Source: Leishmania infantum JPCM5
Lineage: Eukaryota > Euglenozoa > Kinetoplastea > Trypanosomatida > Trypanosomatidae
Reading direction: 5' to 3'
DNA: 64,000 nucleotides
NCBI RefSeq assembly: GCF_000002875.2
Contig: NC_009391.2
Coordinates: 528,382 to 592,381 of the forward strand
Under the pieces are notes generated by a model. It was not told the DNA's origin. It searched no databases and worked only from the letters and a program-made list of their open reading frames with translations. This document shows, in pieces, positions 37,862 to 49,400 of this stretch (the stretch's first letter is position 1; each line of letters opens with the position of its first letter). Both the position numbers and the translations under genes were made by a program.

Positions 37862-40118
37862 AGGAGAAACAACGGGGCTGCCTTCTCTCTACCTTGCCCT
37901 CTTCTCGCCATCCTTCATGAGTGCGCTTTTGCATGACGGGCTGTATTCTCGTTTCCTATTCGGTGTGCTCTGTGGACGTGGTCGATGGACCAGAGCGCAC
38001 ATCGAAAGTCGTGAGCGGAAAAGGGTGTGTGGTGTTGCTGATGTTGCAAGAGAAAGAAGGAAGGTTCGCGTGTACGCCTTCGCTTGGCTATGTGTATGAG
38101 TCTGCGTATTTTCCTCCCGGTGTGGGCCGTCACTTCAGCGATGGTTGCGCGTCAGTGTCAAGAGCGAAGCCTGCGATTGTTGGATGCGGCTTAGTGACAA
38201 CAGAACATCAAACAAAGACGCAGTGCTGACGGCGTGTGCGGTCAGCCCCACATACCCTTCACTACTACGCCGCTATGCGCAAACGTGGGGGCACCGTGCG
38301 TGAAAGCGCGTGGAAAAAGACGCTGGCCGGCGACCCAGACGTGCCAATGATCCCGCATCGTATTTGCCTTGTGGAAGTAGACGGGGATGATGGCGACGTG
38401 GCGATCACGATGCCCTTCATGCGCGCATCGGGTGGCTCCCATAAACTTCCCACTTTTCTCTTTTTGTATTCACTTGCCTGCCCTGTCCTTTGCGATGAGC
38501 GCCGCTGCCCCTTCTCCTCCTCGCGCCATCCCCACACAGCCACACAGACAACTCTGTCGCTGCGCATCTACCCTGCGCACACGCACTTCAACAAGCCCTC
38601 TTTCTCTCTCTGTGCGTGCGTAGCGTCGCTGTCACGTCTAGCGATGAGCACAGCTGGCGCGGAACGTTTCGCCTAGAGAGCATCCGGCCAGGGAGGACCG
38701 CGGGTGCTGCCTGCGATGTACAACCCCACCCCCTGCCGGGGCAGAACACCGACAGCAGACTCGAACACGCAGGGACTAAGGGACAACCCCGCCACACTGC
38801 GGCGCACGCGTAGTGTGGGTGTGCGAGCGAAAGGCGAGTAGTTGCGCATCTCGTTTCTCCTCTTCGACCTCCTTCCCCTTCTGTCGCACCGCTGCCCAGC
38901 GAGATCAGCACCCACCCCGCTGATAAAGCCGTTGCGTGGCGTGGTGAGAGATGGAAGGGGAGGGTCTGCCGCCGGAGAGTCGATCCGTTACTTCTTGACG
39001 TTGGCGCCACGCATATGCCCATTTCCCTGTCTTTCTTCAATGCGTTTTCCGCCACACTTCAGTCACGCGATGATGATGAGGAGCACCTCCGTGCGCGGTG
39101 CCACAATGTTCAGTGGCCCCACCCTGTGTGGCTAAGCCAGGGCGATGCACCGCTACTTGTGCCCAGCGGTTAGACCCTGGACGGCGTGGCGTCGGAGCGA
39201 CCTGCGACAGTGAACACGCCCGTGCCATCCATGCGATAGGCCGCGTGCCAGCGCGACTCGGACGCATGTCACCCTCGGCCTTCGCACCGCCTACTGGTGC
39301 GGGGAGAGCCCGCGTGTCACACCCCGAGGGGGTTGGGGGGTGGGGAATGCGCCAGGGGTGGCGACCCGCGAGGCGGGGGCTTGCGAGCGGGTAGCGTGTG
39401 AGGCCCAGGCCCTGCTCAGGTGACTGAGTCGGCGCGGTGCTGCAACTCGCGTGTGTGTGCGGCCGCTTCGCACGACGCGGATGGTGGGGGGCCCGTGACG
39501 GGCTCTTGTGGTGGAGCGGCGCTCCGCTCATGCTGCAGAGCAGCGCAGATACGTGTGGAAATCAAACATGACTCTCCCTCTCCTTCGCGCTGCTGAGGTC
39601 TTTTTTGCCTCTTGTAGGGGCTCTCAGCTGTTTCACAGGCCGGCCTCCGGCCGCGACATGCGGGCACGTGCATGCGCCTATCGGGTATGGCGGCTCCCTG
39701 TGCCTCCCTCTGCTGTCGGGGAGGATGCGAACTAGTTTGACTTCCTTGTCTTTCCGCACAAATCATGTCCCGCTCGAGTGCCCCCCCCCCCCCCCCACCC
39801 CCGATCCTGTACGTCGTCGGGTGAGGCGTGAAGGACGAGAGATTCGGGGTTTCACACTGCACCTCCGCAGAAGCTATCAGAGAGAGGAAAAGCAATACCG
39901 GAAAGCGCGGAAGGCAGAGGCCTGCGCCCTCTACCTGGCTACATCCAGCGCGTCTGCGTGTGCTTGTGTGTGATGATGGCCCACAGGAAGTCAGAGCACG
40001 GGACGGGACACCTCAAGCCAGTAATAGTCTTCTCCTCATTCCACCTCTCTGTTCTCACACCTGCAGGGGTGGGAAGTATTCATAAGCACATCCAACATAC
40101 AGGTGCACGCCGCCACCC
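37862..40118. other. Intergenic region containing SIDER2 copy 4
   Basis: Apart from SIDER2 copy 4 (39072-39546) and a long C run (about 39780-39796), nothing gene-like is seen in 2.3 kb. Small frames near 38.2-38.7 kb translate to low-complexity, His/Thr/Ser-rich sequence. TCTTCTCCTCATTCCACCTC at about 40029 is a plausible splice signal for the Miro gene. Confidence 0.55.
39072..39546 (+). repeat. SIDER2-type retroposon, copy 4 (short 5' form)
   Basis: The 5' module GATGATGAGGAGCACCTCCG and the junction to the common body are the same as in copy 2. The 3' end stops at CAGAGCAGCGCAGA, a few bases shorter than the other copies. It lies downstream of RPN10. Confidence 0.9.
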
Positions 40119-41849
40119 ATGAGCGCCTCGCTCCACGTCCTCTTAATCGGTACGGACGCCTTTCACGTGGAGGGCGCGCTGCAGGGCACGGCGCTGCACA
40201 TGCACCGCGCCTGGAACGCGTCGTACCGGTTTTCCTGCACCTCGGCGCTGAGCGTGGACAAAGCGGACAAGCGGCTTCTGCTGGTGTGCCACATTATCGT
40301 GCTGTGCAGGGGATGCCGATCGCCGGCGAGCAAGTCGAGTTACAGTGATCGAGCGGTTCTGGCGCTGCCGGATGCGACGGCCAGCTGTGTGGAGGAGTTG
40401 AGGGACAGTTCTTTCTTCTATGGCACGTGCGCCCTGGAGGAGCTCAAGGCGAAGGTGCTGACGATCGGCCTCGCCCCGCCGCATGTCATCTTCGATGCCG
40501 TGCATGGTTGCTTCACGCCGGTTGGCAAGGCCGCGTTCGAGCGTGCTTTTTGGCTCTTCGACCGCGACGCGGACGGACTGCTGCGGCTGCCGGAGCTTGT
40601 TGGGTGGCGCAAGCAGGTGGAGCCAGCCGCCTACAGCGCGGAGGAGGACGTAGGTCTCTTCTTGTCCGAGTGGGGCGGCGCCGTCGCGGCGGAGAAGCTG
40701 GCGGATCAGGCTCAGTTTCTGGCCCTCCACATGGAGTGGCTGCAGAAGGGCTACACGCTCGAGGCGTGGGCCACGCTGCACGCCACTGGCATCCACCCCG
40801 ACGGGCTGCCTTACTCGTGGTACGACCTGCACTCTATCCGTGTGGATCGGGGAACAAACACGTACCTGTCCTCCCACGCAATCCAGTTCTTCACCAATGT
40901 TTATAAGCTGAAGCGGTTTGCCGACACGGCGGACATATGGTGCATCACGCCGGGTTGTCCGTGGGACTCTGTGGAGGGGTTCCTAAAGGCGCATATGCCA
41001 ATGACCAAGTTCGTGGAGTACTGGAAGTACATGGCACTGGTGCGGCGCGACGAGGTGATTCGCTACGCACGGTACTGGGGATACAAGGGTGAGATTAGCT
41101 ACCTCTTCACGCGCCGTGCTGCCCGTGCATACCGGCTCCCTGGCGAAACCGTACCGAACACGATTCACGTACTTGTGGCCGGGTCGGAAAACTGCGGTCG
41201 GCGGAGTCTCATGAATGCCTTGACAAACAGCGGCTCGGAGGGCTTTCAAAACTCGGAGCATACAACGGGCACGTATGTACGCACCACCACCTTCTTTGCC
41301 ACGAAAGGCCGCGAGCAGGTGGAGGAAGCGCAGACGCTAGTGTACTCGACGGCGTCGGCCGAGGCATGCGCGCAGCTGCTGTCCGACTTGGAGTTGTCCA
41401 AGACCATAGATGTTGTTCTACTGTGCTACGACGGCACCGACATTGATGACAGCGGGGCGTACGCGATGTCGCTATTTGAGCAGGTCAGCGCCAGCGACGC
41501 ATGCGAGCGGCTGCCGTTCGTCGTGGTCATGACGAAGGCGGATGCTGCGCAGCCCGTGGCCGGCGACAAAGAGACAAAGGCGGGGCAGCGTCTAAAAGAT
41601 TTCTGTCTTGCCCATCAGTTGCTGTGGCCGCCGGTCATTACCAGCAGCGAGCAGCCAGATCAGAGCGAGGCCGCGTCACTGAACGAGTACATGTACGCCG
41701 TAGCCTCGGACCCGGCGCTGGCGGTCGGCCAGCCTCCCCTCACGTACGTGCGCATTCTTCGCCGAGCGACGTTTGTCGCCATCATCGCCGTCGCGGCTGC
41801 TCGGATTGGACAGACCCTCGTGAACGTGCTGCGGCGACAGCGGCGTTAG
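40119..41849 (+). CDS. Miro-like mitochondrial Rho GTPase (degenerate nucleotide-binding sites)
   Basis: The 576-residue protein has the Miro layout: an N-terminal domain, an EF-hand region, a second GTPase-like domain and a C-terminal tail anchor. The N-terminal domain lacks a recognisable P-loop. One EF-hand loop is canonical (DRDADGLLRLPE, residues 148-159). The second GTPase domain starts IHVLVAGSENCGRRSL. Here the Walker A Lys and Ser/Thr are both Arg (361, 362), and the base-recognition motif is TKAD (472-475) instead of NKxD. The end, ATFVAIIAVAAARIGQTL plus a basic RRQRR, is a mitochondrial outer membrane tail anchor. Miro proteins control mitochondrial distribution and contact sites. 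Loss of P-loop residues suggests weak or absent GTP hydrolysis. Confidence 0.88.
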   Translation: MSASLHVLLIGTDAFHVEGALQGTALHMHRAWNASYRFSCTSALSVDKADKRLLLVCHIIVLCRGCRSPASKSSYSDRAVLALPDATASCVEELRDSSFFYGTCALEELKAKVLTIGLAPPHVIFDAVHGCFTPVGKAAFERAFWLFDRDADGLLRLPELVGWRKQVEPAAYSAEEDVGLFLSEWGGAVAAEKLADQAQFLALHMEWLQKGYTLEAWATLHATGIHPDGLPYSWYDLHSIRVDRGTNTYLSSHAIQFFTNVYKLKRFADTADIWCITPGCPWDSVEGFLKAHMPMTKFVEYWKYMALVRRDEVIRYARYWGYKGEISYLFTRRAARAYRLPGETVPNTIHVLVAGSENCGRRSLMNALTNSGSEGFQNSEHTTGTYVRTTTFFATKGREQVEEAQTLVYSTASAEACAQLLSDLELSKTIDVVLLCYDGTDIDDSGAYAMSLFEQVSASDACERLPFVVVMTKADAAQPVAGDKETKAGQRLKDFCLAHQLLWPPVITSSEQPDQSEAASLNEYMYAVASDPALAVGQPPLTYVRILRRATFVAIIAVAAARIGQTLVNVLRRQRR

Positions 41850-42707
41850 CCCTCTTCGAGTGTAGGAGGATAGACGGAAACAGTGCCACGCGGCGCCGAC
41901 CCCCCCCCCCCCCGATAGGCGAAAGTGCACACGTGAGTGGTGTGTCTCCGAATGCTGCGTGGCGAACATTTATGTTGGATCAAAAAAACAATCGACGCTG
42001 GTGCTGTTTTTTTTTTTTTTTGGTGCGATAGCGTCGCTTGCAGCTGCCACGTTAAGTGCCATCGCGCTTCTCTTGTTCGCCGTCCTCTTCTCATCTCTGT
42101 GTGGATTATTAGACGCGTGGCCTTGCTTGAACGCGATGACGCACAAATTCTCTAAGAGGACAGCGCAGTACTTCTCTCGCCCCGCTTTGGCCCCCTATAG
42201 CCTGCGCACGCGGATCAGCAGGTTGGCAGCGGCGGAGGAGGAGGGGGGGGGTGCTGGATAGCCCTTGAGAGGCGTTGACGATAGGCGCAGACTTGAATTG
42301 GGGTCGTCTCTGACGCCTCTTCAATCTTTGCTGGAAGCTGTGGTGTCTCTGCTGCGCGCTTCTTCCGACGTGGCACGCCTCTTCTCATTTTCTGTTCATC
42401 TCCTCTCTCTATGCCCCATCTGCTGCGCTCACGGGTGTACACCAGAATCACACGCACCCACTCACATTTCTGCACCCCGTATAGTGAGCAACCAACAGCC
42501 AGGCACTTCCGTTGACAGCCTCTCCCAGCATCTCCCCATCTCTCTGCCCAGCGTCATATTCCCCCTACTGCTCGAGTGCTACGCCGTCACTTGCACACGC
42601 ACGCTTTTCCACGCACGCGAGCGGTACAACTTGCGTGTTCGCAATCACACGCACCCATCCACCCGTCATCGACCACTGCTGAGCGGCTGCACCAGCAAGC
42701 AGTAGGC
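41850..42707. other. Intergenic region
   Basis: A C run lies at about 41901-41913, a T run at 42007-42021 and a G run at about 42243-42250. C/T-rich DNA at about 42380-42420 and 42520-42570 may provide splice signals for MsrA. No gene is seen. Confidence 0.5.
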
Positions 42708-43238
42708 ATGCCCGCGCCTATCCGAGCCACCTTTGCCGCCGGCTGCTACTGGGGAACTGAGCACTTCTTCGTGCGGAATTTCAAGGATAGCATTGTGTCG
42801 CACCAGGTCGGCTTCATGGGCGGCGTGGAGGGGAAGGCAGTAACCTACCCTGAAGTCACGAAGGGCACCACAGGCCACGCCGAGGTCTTGGACTTAATGT
42901 ACGACCCCGAGAAGGTGTCGTACAAGGATCTGCTCTCCTTCTTCTTCCGCATGCACAACTCCACGACGCTGAACCGGCAGGCGGGCGACATCGGTACCAA
43001 CTACCGCAGTGCCATCTTCTACCACAACGAAGAGCAAAAGAAGGAGGCGGAGGCCTATATCGCCAAGCTGAACGGTGCCGACGAGAAGCTTCACTCCTCC
43101 TTTAGCAAAGCCTTTGGCGGAGCCCCCTGCATCACCAGCCTGGAGAAGGCTGGTACGTTTTACCCAGCGCATGAGGGACACCAGAACTACCTCGAGAAGC
43201 ACCCGAATGGCTACTGCTCGCACCGCTTGTACTTTTAG
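42708..43238 (+). CDS. msrA: Peptide-methionine (S)-S-oxide reductase MsrA
   Basis: This 176-residue enzyme reduces methionine-S-sulfoxide in proteins, using the trypanothione/tryparedoxin system in trypanosomatids. The active-site motif AAGCYWGTEHFF carries Cys13 as nucleophile; the usual GCFWG is GCYWG here. Further family motifs are GFMGGVEGKAVTYPEVTKGT with TGHAEVLDLMYDPEKVSY, and NRQAGDIGTNYRSAIFYHNE. Cys170 in GYCSHRLYF is a candidate resolving Cys. The ATG at 42708 gives a compact cytosolic form; an upstream GTG-led extension is not supported. A SIDER2 copy lies in the 3' flank. Confidence 0.96.
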   Translation: MPAPIRATFAAGCYWGTEHFFVRNFKDSIVSHQVGFMGGVEGKAVTYPEVTKGTTGHAEVLDLMYDPEKVSYKDLLSFFFRMHNSTTLNRQAGDIGTNYRSAIFYHNEEQKKEAEAYIAKLNGADEKLHSSFSKAFGGAPCITSLEKAGTFYPAHEGHQNYLEKHPNGYCSHRLYF

Positions 43239-43642
43239 GCTCCCTCGGTTGTCTGCACATGCGCATGTGTGTGTTGCAAGCGGACCGCTGCAGTCACCTC
43301 CCTGTCCTCCGCAGAGGGCAGCGGCTGAGCACCGTCTGTCTAGTAACGGAGCGTGCCGCGGATACGGGAGACGCTTGTGCAGCATACTCCTATTACGACT
43401 CCTATTGCTCATCACAACCATCACTGCCACGCTTGCTTCGCTAGTTTTCTGTTTTCTTCTTTCATATTGGCCGCTTTCTTCCCTCTCAGTGCAGCCCTCA
43501 CTGTATTGCCAGCGCGTGTGCCAGACACGTCGGGGCATGGGGCACAGGGCGTTTCTCGTCTCTCTACGCGTCTGCCTCCGCCTTGCTTCATCTTGCCGTT
43601 TCTTTGGTTTCTAATGCAACGCTCCGCTGCTCGTTTGCCCGC

Positions 43643-44234
43643 ATGATAAAAAGAGGGGGAGAGGGGATGCGCACCTCTGAGTATGACATCGCAGGGTCCA
43701 GCCCCCCATCGCCCTGTGTGGAGACGCCAAGCAGTCGCCCCCCTCCCCCTATTCCTGCCCATGCCGAGCCACTTGTGGGTGGTAGCAGGGCCAAGCACCG
43801 ACGACGCCGGGGAGGCCAGGGCGATGCACCGCTACTTGTGCCCAGCGGTTAGACCCTGGACGGCGTGGCGTCGGAGCGACCTGCGACAGTGAACACGCCC
43901 GTGCCATCCATGCGATAGGCCGCGTGCCAGCGCGACTCGGACGCATGTCACCCTCGGCCTTCGCACCGCCTACTGGTGCGGGGAGAGCCCGCGTGTCACA
44001 CCCCGAGGGGGTTGGGGGGTGGGGAATGCGCCAGGGGTGGCGACCCGCGAGGCGGGGGCTTGCGAGCAGGTAGCGTGTGAGGCCCAGGCCCTGCTCAGGT
44101 AACTGAGTCGGCGCGGTGCTGCAACTCGCGTGTGTGTGCGGCCGCTTCGCACGACGCGGATGGTGGGGGGCCCGTGACGGGCTCTTGTGGTGGAGCGGCG
44201 CTCCGCTCATGCTGCAGAGCAGCGCGTGGATGCG
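43643..44234 (+). repeat. SIDER2-type retroposon, copy 5 (long 5' form)
   Basis: It begins ATGATAAAAAGAGGGGGAGA and is nearly identical to copy 3 through the 5' module and body. It ends at GCAGCGCGTGGATGCG. Copies 3 and 5 differ by scattered single substitutions, for example G/A at TCTGGGTATG versus TCTGAGTATG. It is in the presumed 3'UTR of MsrA. Confidence 0.9.
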
Positions 44235-46021
44235 ATCAAACTGGTTTCGTTTCATTTCATGTGTACGTCATATATGCTCACTGTGAATCCCCCTCCCCCC
44301 AGTGTGGCCTTCCACGCGCCTGCTCCCCGTTGAGCGAGAACTAACCACATATCAGCCCATAAACAAGTTGTTTCCTGTGATGCGTGCTGGTGGGCACTGC
44401 GGCGGGGCTTGACTTTCGTACGTTGCCCCCATGCTACACTCATCAGCCGTCGCTGTGCAGGTGCAGGCGTGCCATCACTATCTTGTGTCTTGTCTTTTAT
44501 TCCTCATTGAGTGGTAATCTATGGTGAACTGCAGCTGTCGACGCTTACCTTCCCTACCATCTCTCTCTCCCTTACTCCGTCGCACGCTCTCCTCTGATTG
44601 CATTTGAGCGCCTCGTGCATATGGGCTCACATGTGGGTGCGGTGATGGTAGAGACGGCGTCCGAAACCGGGGTAGGAATGTGGGTGGGTGGGAAGCTGAG
44701 GGGCCAGAGGCGTGCTCGCCCCCACAAGACGGGGTAATCCTGAAGTGGCAGGAGAGGCGGGCACCGCGTCACATAGCGTAACAGCAAGCCGCAGCTACGA
44801 GCTAAAGTGAGTGGCTCCTTCCCGTCAATCTGTGGAACACAGATACAGCGGCTACCGCGCACCTGGCCAGCGACTGCAGCAGGCCAGTGCAAAGCAGACA
44901 GGAATAGAGTGAACAGCGGGCTCAGCGAAGCAGAGTTCGCAGCCATGAGCATCCCGTACACCTCCTCGAGCGCGTAAGAGCGTGCGAGTATGTCTGTACG
45001 TCGCACACCGTCTCCGTTGTGCTCGCCCTTGTCCCACATCCTGCTTGCTACCCCCCCCCCCCGAAGTTGGTTGCCCTCCTACTTTTCGTGTTATCTGTTG
45101 GCGGACTTCTGCACTCTTTCTGCACACACACATACCCCGGTGTGCTTATGTGTGTGTATGCAATCGTATACGTGGTGCACCTGATCAGTGCATTTTACAA
45201 CTCCCTTGCGGCACTGAACGGCGTGTTGCGCTCAGGGCACCCTCCTGTTGCCTCGTTTTGCTCTTGTCGCCCATCTCGTCGCACTATAGAGACGGTCGTC
45301 GAGTCGACGCCGTGCAGGCTCAAGTACGCGGAAAAGAGGCGGAAGCGAACGTATCCGTACGCACAGACACACTCATCTGAAGCGAGAGACGAGGAAGCAG
45401 TGAGTCTGCACTCAATCTGTTTTCTCTCTCTCCACACACACACACACACATGCACATGCACATAGTTTACTGGCGGTCACGCACATCTCGGATCTCATCG
45501 CAGCTTTTTTTTTTCGCAGTCCCGCTTGCACGTTGTGTGCATTCGCACGGGTCTGCCCTCCCCCTCCCGTGCTGGGAGCGGAGCGGTATCGTCCAACCGG
45601 AAGATCGAGAAGAGAGCGGACCGTGTATCAACCGAAAGCGCTCCAACGCAACGCCATTCGCACGCGTGGACACCGTCGAGGTGGGCCGCCTTCTTGTGCG
45701 GTCGCGGGTCGGATCGCGGAGGCTGCTTAGACCGCTGCACAAGAAGCCCCGAGGCGGTGCAGAAAGAAGGACACAACGAGTTCTAGGAGTGTCTTGCTAG
45801 CTGCTCGTGTCGTTTCGGTGTGTGTTTCTGCTGAGTGGTCCAGTGGTTCTCTGCTTCGTGCTTGTTGTTTCCGCTGCGCCCTCGCTCACACTCCAACTGT
45901 GGCCTGCGCGTGCGTCTGTGAGCTTGTCACGTCTCTCCCGTCTCTTGACGGTGCCTCTGTCTGTGCCGTTTCTGTGTCTTCCTTTCCTCTGGATCAACGT
46001 GAGATACCGAAACACACACCT

Positions 46022-46032
46022 GTCCATCGCGT

Positions 46033-46063
<31 letters not shown>

Positions 46064-46065
46064 CA
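46022..46065. repeat. (CA)n(TA)n microsatellite
   Basis: About ten bases of CA/CT mixed sequence pass into ACACACAC and then TATATATATATA. A separate pure (AC)n tract of about 30 bases lies at 46380-46411, just before the next start codon. Confidence 0.9.
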
Positions 46066-46379
46066 TACATTTCGTTGTTCGCCTTGAATGCACGCTGCTC
46101 GCTTGCCCTCTCCACCTCTCTTTATCCGTCTGCTTGCTGGCCTGGTTCTCTGTATTTGCCTGCGCGTCTTTCTCTCGGTGTCTGCCTTGGATTTTCTTGG
46201 TGTTCCTGCTCCCTTTCCTGAGCGCTCCATGGGGCGCAATATCATCATACTTCTCTGTGGGTTTTCTTCGCAAAGGCGGCGCATCAGTGCCATTTGAGTC
46301 TTCCACCTTCGCTGATCTGTTATCCGCTGCCCTTTCTCCACGTCTCTACCCAGTACGCCGGCCGCCGTCGCCTTGCCGT

Positions 46380-46412
<33 letters not shown>

Positions 46413-46477
46413 GAGTGCAGACGCGAAGCACCTCTCTTATCATTCTCTATCGTCGCCCCACCGGGGGTGCAGACACG

Positions 46478-49400
46478 ATGCAGCAGATGGTAGTCACGTA
46501 TGTCCTTTCCGGACTGGCGAACATCGCCGATGTGAACCCGAGGGACGTTCACACCTCCTTGTTCAACGGTAATGTGCGGGTCAACAACCTGTCACTGCGC
46601 CCAGAGACGATGAACAAAATCTTGCCGCTGCCTATCGAGGAAGGCACGGTGCCCGAGATGGAGCTGCAAGTTCCGAACCCCTCGACGGCAAACGCTATGG
46701 AGGTCAAGGTACACCGCGGACGACTGCTGCTGCCGCTAGATCTCTCCTCACCGCCTCTGGACCGCACACCGGAGCAGATTTTGCGCGGCGTCACGGACCA
46801 CTCCATCCTTGGTTCTGCCGCTGCGGTGTCGGCGGATACCAGCTCGGAGCCGGTGTCACCCGCTAGTGAACCTGAGCCGGCGTCGTACGACTACTCTTGT
46901 GCCAACTCCGATATGGACGAAGAGGACTTCGCGTCGTGTGCCAGTGATGGCGATCTTTCGGATTGCGACTCCACGTGCTGCGGCAGCGGCTTTGGCTCCC
47001 CGACGTCGGCTGACGAGACGCAGGCGGCCGAGGTTGCAAAACAGGACGCTGGCTGGCTTGACTACCTGCGCTCGCGCGCGGCGCGGTCGGTGGAGTGGAT
47101 CTGGCGTCGGCAGCTGCGCATTACCTTCACCGACCTCACCCTGACTCTGCCGTGCGACGCACGCAAGAAAATACACTTTGAAATCAGCGTGGACTCGTTT
47201 GTCGTCACAATCGAGCCGGCGCAGACTAGCGGTCGTGAGCAGATGAAGATTGTGAGCATGGAGATCGGTGGCGTCAGCGTCTTTGCCAGTGCCGACGACG
47301 TCCGCAGCTGTGTCATCGTCGTGGAGGCGCTCTCTATCAAGATCACAACGGTGTACGAGACGGGCACGGAGCGGGTCCTGCGCAAGAACGTGGCTCTCTC
47401 CTTCAACGGAACCAGCACTCTGACGGCTGACGAGGTAACCCTCCTTGCGCTGCTCAAGTGCCATCTGTCGCGGCAGATGCGCCTCAGCGTGCCAGCCTAC
47501 TGTCTGCCATACTCGAGTCTTCGTGCCCGCGGCTCTCTTTGGCCGTATGTGAAGTGTTGCGTCGTGCAGGGACTGCGGGACTACCGACAGCGCTACAACT
47601 TCAACGCCTCGCACTTGCGCTTCTATGCCCACGCTAGAGAGCGCTACATGCAGCTGCTGAACGAGTGCCACCGTAATCAGAGCGTCGAGGATCGGCGGCA
47701 GGCGCTCGCGGACGCCGAGCAGGACCTGCGGTATGAGGACGTCATCTTGTATTTTCGCCGGCTCGTGCAGGCCAAGTACGCCGCTAACGCCGCCGCGCCG
47801 GTCGCGGAGGAGGTGCCGGAGTTGGAGTCTGCTGTTGTGTCCTCCACACACTTTGAGTGGAAGTTGGTGAAGGTCGTCTTGCCGGCACGCAACACTGTAT
47901 TCGCCCGGAACACGGCACTCGTTTTCCGAAACGGGGAGACGGTATTCACTATTGCCTCCGTCTCACTCGACGCCGATGGCGCGGTGCAAACCATGATTGC
48001 CTCCACGACGAGCACGGTGGCACCGTGGGAGCTGCGCAACTCGGCGTTGAATGAAGAGACAGCGCTCATATACTTGCACACGAAAGAGGACTACGTATCG
48101 AGCGAGACTAAGGTGATCCTGCAGCAGATCGCACTGAAAGGGAGCATGGAAGGCGTGCTGTGCTGTCTGATGCCCATCGCCGAGGCGCTGCAGCAAATCG
48201 GGGAGCAAGAGAAATGTGGTGCTACCACCCAGGTTGTGCTGCCGGGACCCTTAAGCATCCCTCCTGCAGCGCGTGTGGTGAGGCCGTCGACGACGATTGT
48301 AGCGGTGCACAGCGTGTCGGTGCAGCTGGACGACTTTTGTTTCCTCCTCGACCGCCTTTCCGCCACCAGCGCCAAGGCACCGGGAACCCCTGGCAAGCTT
48401 GGCTGCACTCTGCGACAGAGCTACCTGCGCCACAAGACCACCTACGTCTTGGCCCCACTCGAGGTCCGCATGACCGCGCGTGGTGGCGTGGTGGTGTCGC
48501 GCGTTGCGCTCGAGGTGCCGCGCGAGACGTGGACGGTGTGGCGCCGCGATGCTGACAGCCTTCGCCTCCTGTTCCAGAAGCTGCCACGACTCGCTAACGC
48601 CGGCGTCGCTCACGCAACTGCTGCTCCAGCGCCTTCTTCCCCCAACACAAACCTCGACGCCCTGAAAGCCATGACCAAGGTATTGCAGTGGCCGCCGGTC
48701 TCCAGCTGTCCGCCCTTTGAGGTAGAGGAGGTGGCCGTGAACTTCTCTCCACTCGACTGCACAATTGCGTTGCATCAAGTCGCTGCGCAGACAGTGTCGC
48801 CGTCTCCCAGCAGATCGTACGGCACGCACTTCACGCTTCGACACGCCTCCGTTGAGTGCCACTACACAGGGCGTTTGGGCCTCTACATAGAACTAAAAGA
48901 CGGCATGCGCGTTGGCATGAGCACAGAGCCAGCGGCGGCTCTTGCGATGTCTATCCCTTCTATCCGCATCACAGGGCGCCGTGACAAGGAGGCGGCAGAG
49001 GTGTCACTGCTCGAGATTCGACGCTTCGAGGTCGTCGTACACAACACTGTGCAGTACGCGAGCATGTCTGGCGTGTCGCTGGCCGGCAGCGTCCAGCTAG
49101 CGGATGTAGACTTGATTTACAAGACCGACCCGAGCGTGGTGCCGCTGGCTGACCGACCGTGTCTCACCTCCTACGTGCAGGTGGCTGTCGAAGTGAATGC
49201 CATCGATTTGGGCCAGCTATGCGCCGTGCCATCGCATACAGTGGCCTGTGTCTTAGGGGAGATCTACCGTTTCGCGTGCGCGGAAATCGTCTCGGAGGAG
49301 TACTACCGCACCTTCTTCAGCTGCTTCAGCGACGTGGCACTGCAGGTGGTGATGCGCGAGTGTGTTGTGCGCTGTGGCGCTGCTGGGGGGCATCCGACGC

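Larger units (their letters stand above)
43239..46477. other. Long intergenic region containing SIDER2 copy 5
   Basis: SIDER2 copy 5 occupies 43643-44234. The remaining 2.6 kb shows a C run (45050-45062), (CA)n at about 45433-45450, an (CA)n(TA)n tract at about 46032-46063 and a pure (AC)n at about 46380-46411. It also has C/T-rich DNA at 46290-46350 that could be the splice signal for the giant gene. An antisense frame at 44572-45039 is noted under findings but is not called a gene. Confidence 0.55.

Noticed and set aside
38236..38676. 146-codon + strand ORF between RPN10 and Miro
   Set aside because: Low-complexity His/Thr/Ser-rich translation, overlap with pyrimidine stretches and no recognisable domain. 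It looks like UTR.
26272..44255. A recurring family of minus-strand ORFs (60-217 codons) with near identical sequence at about 26.3, 35.6, 39.1, 43.8 and 4.3 kb
   Set aside because: All lie inside SIDER2 copies, and the similarity is explained by the repeat. They end at different points set by flanking sequence and have low-complexity His/Pro/Arg composition.
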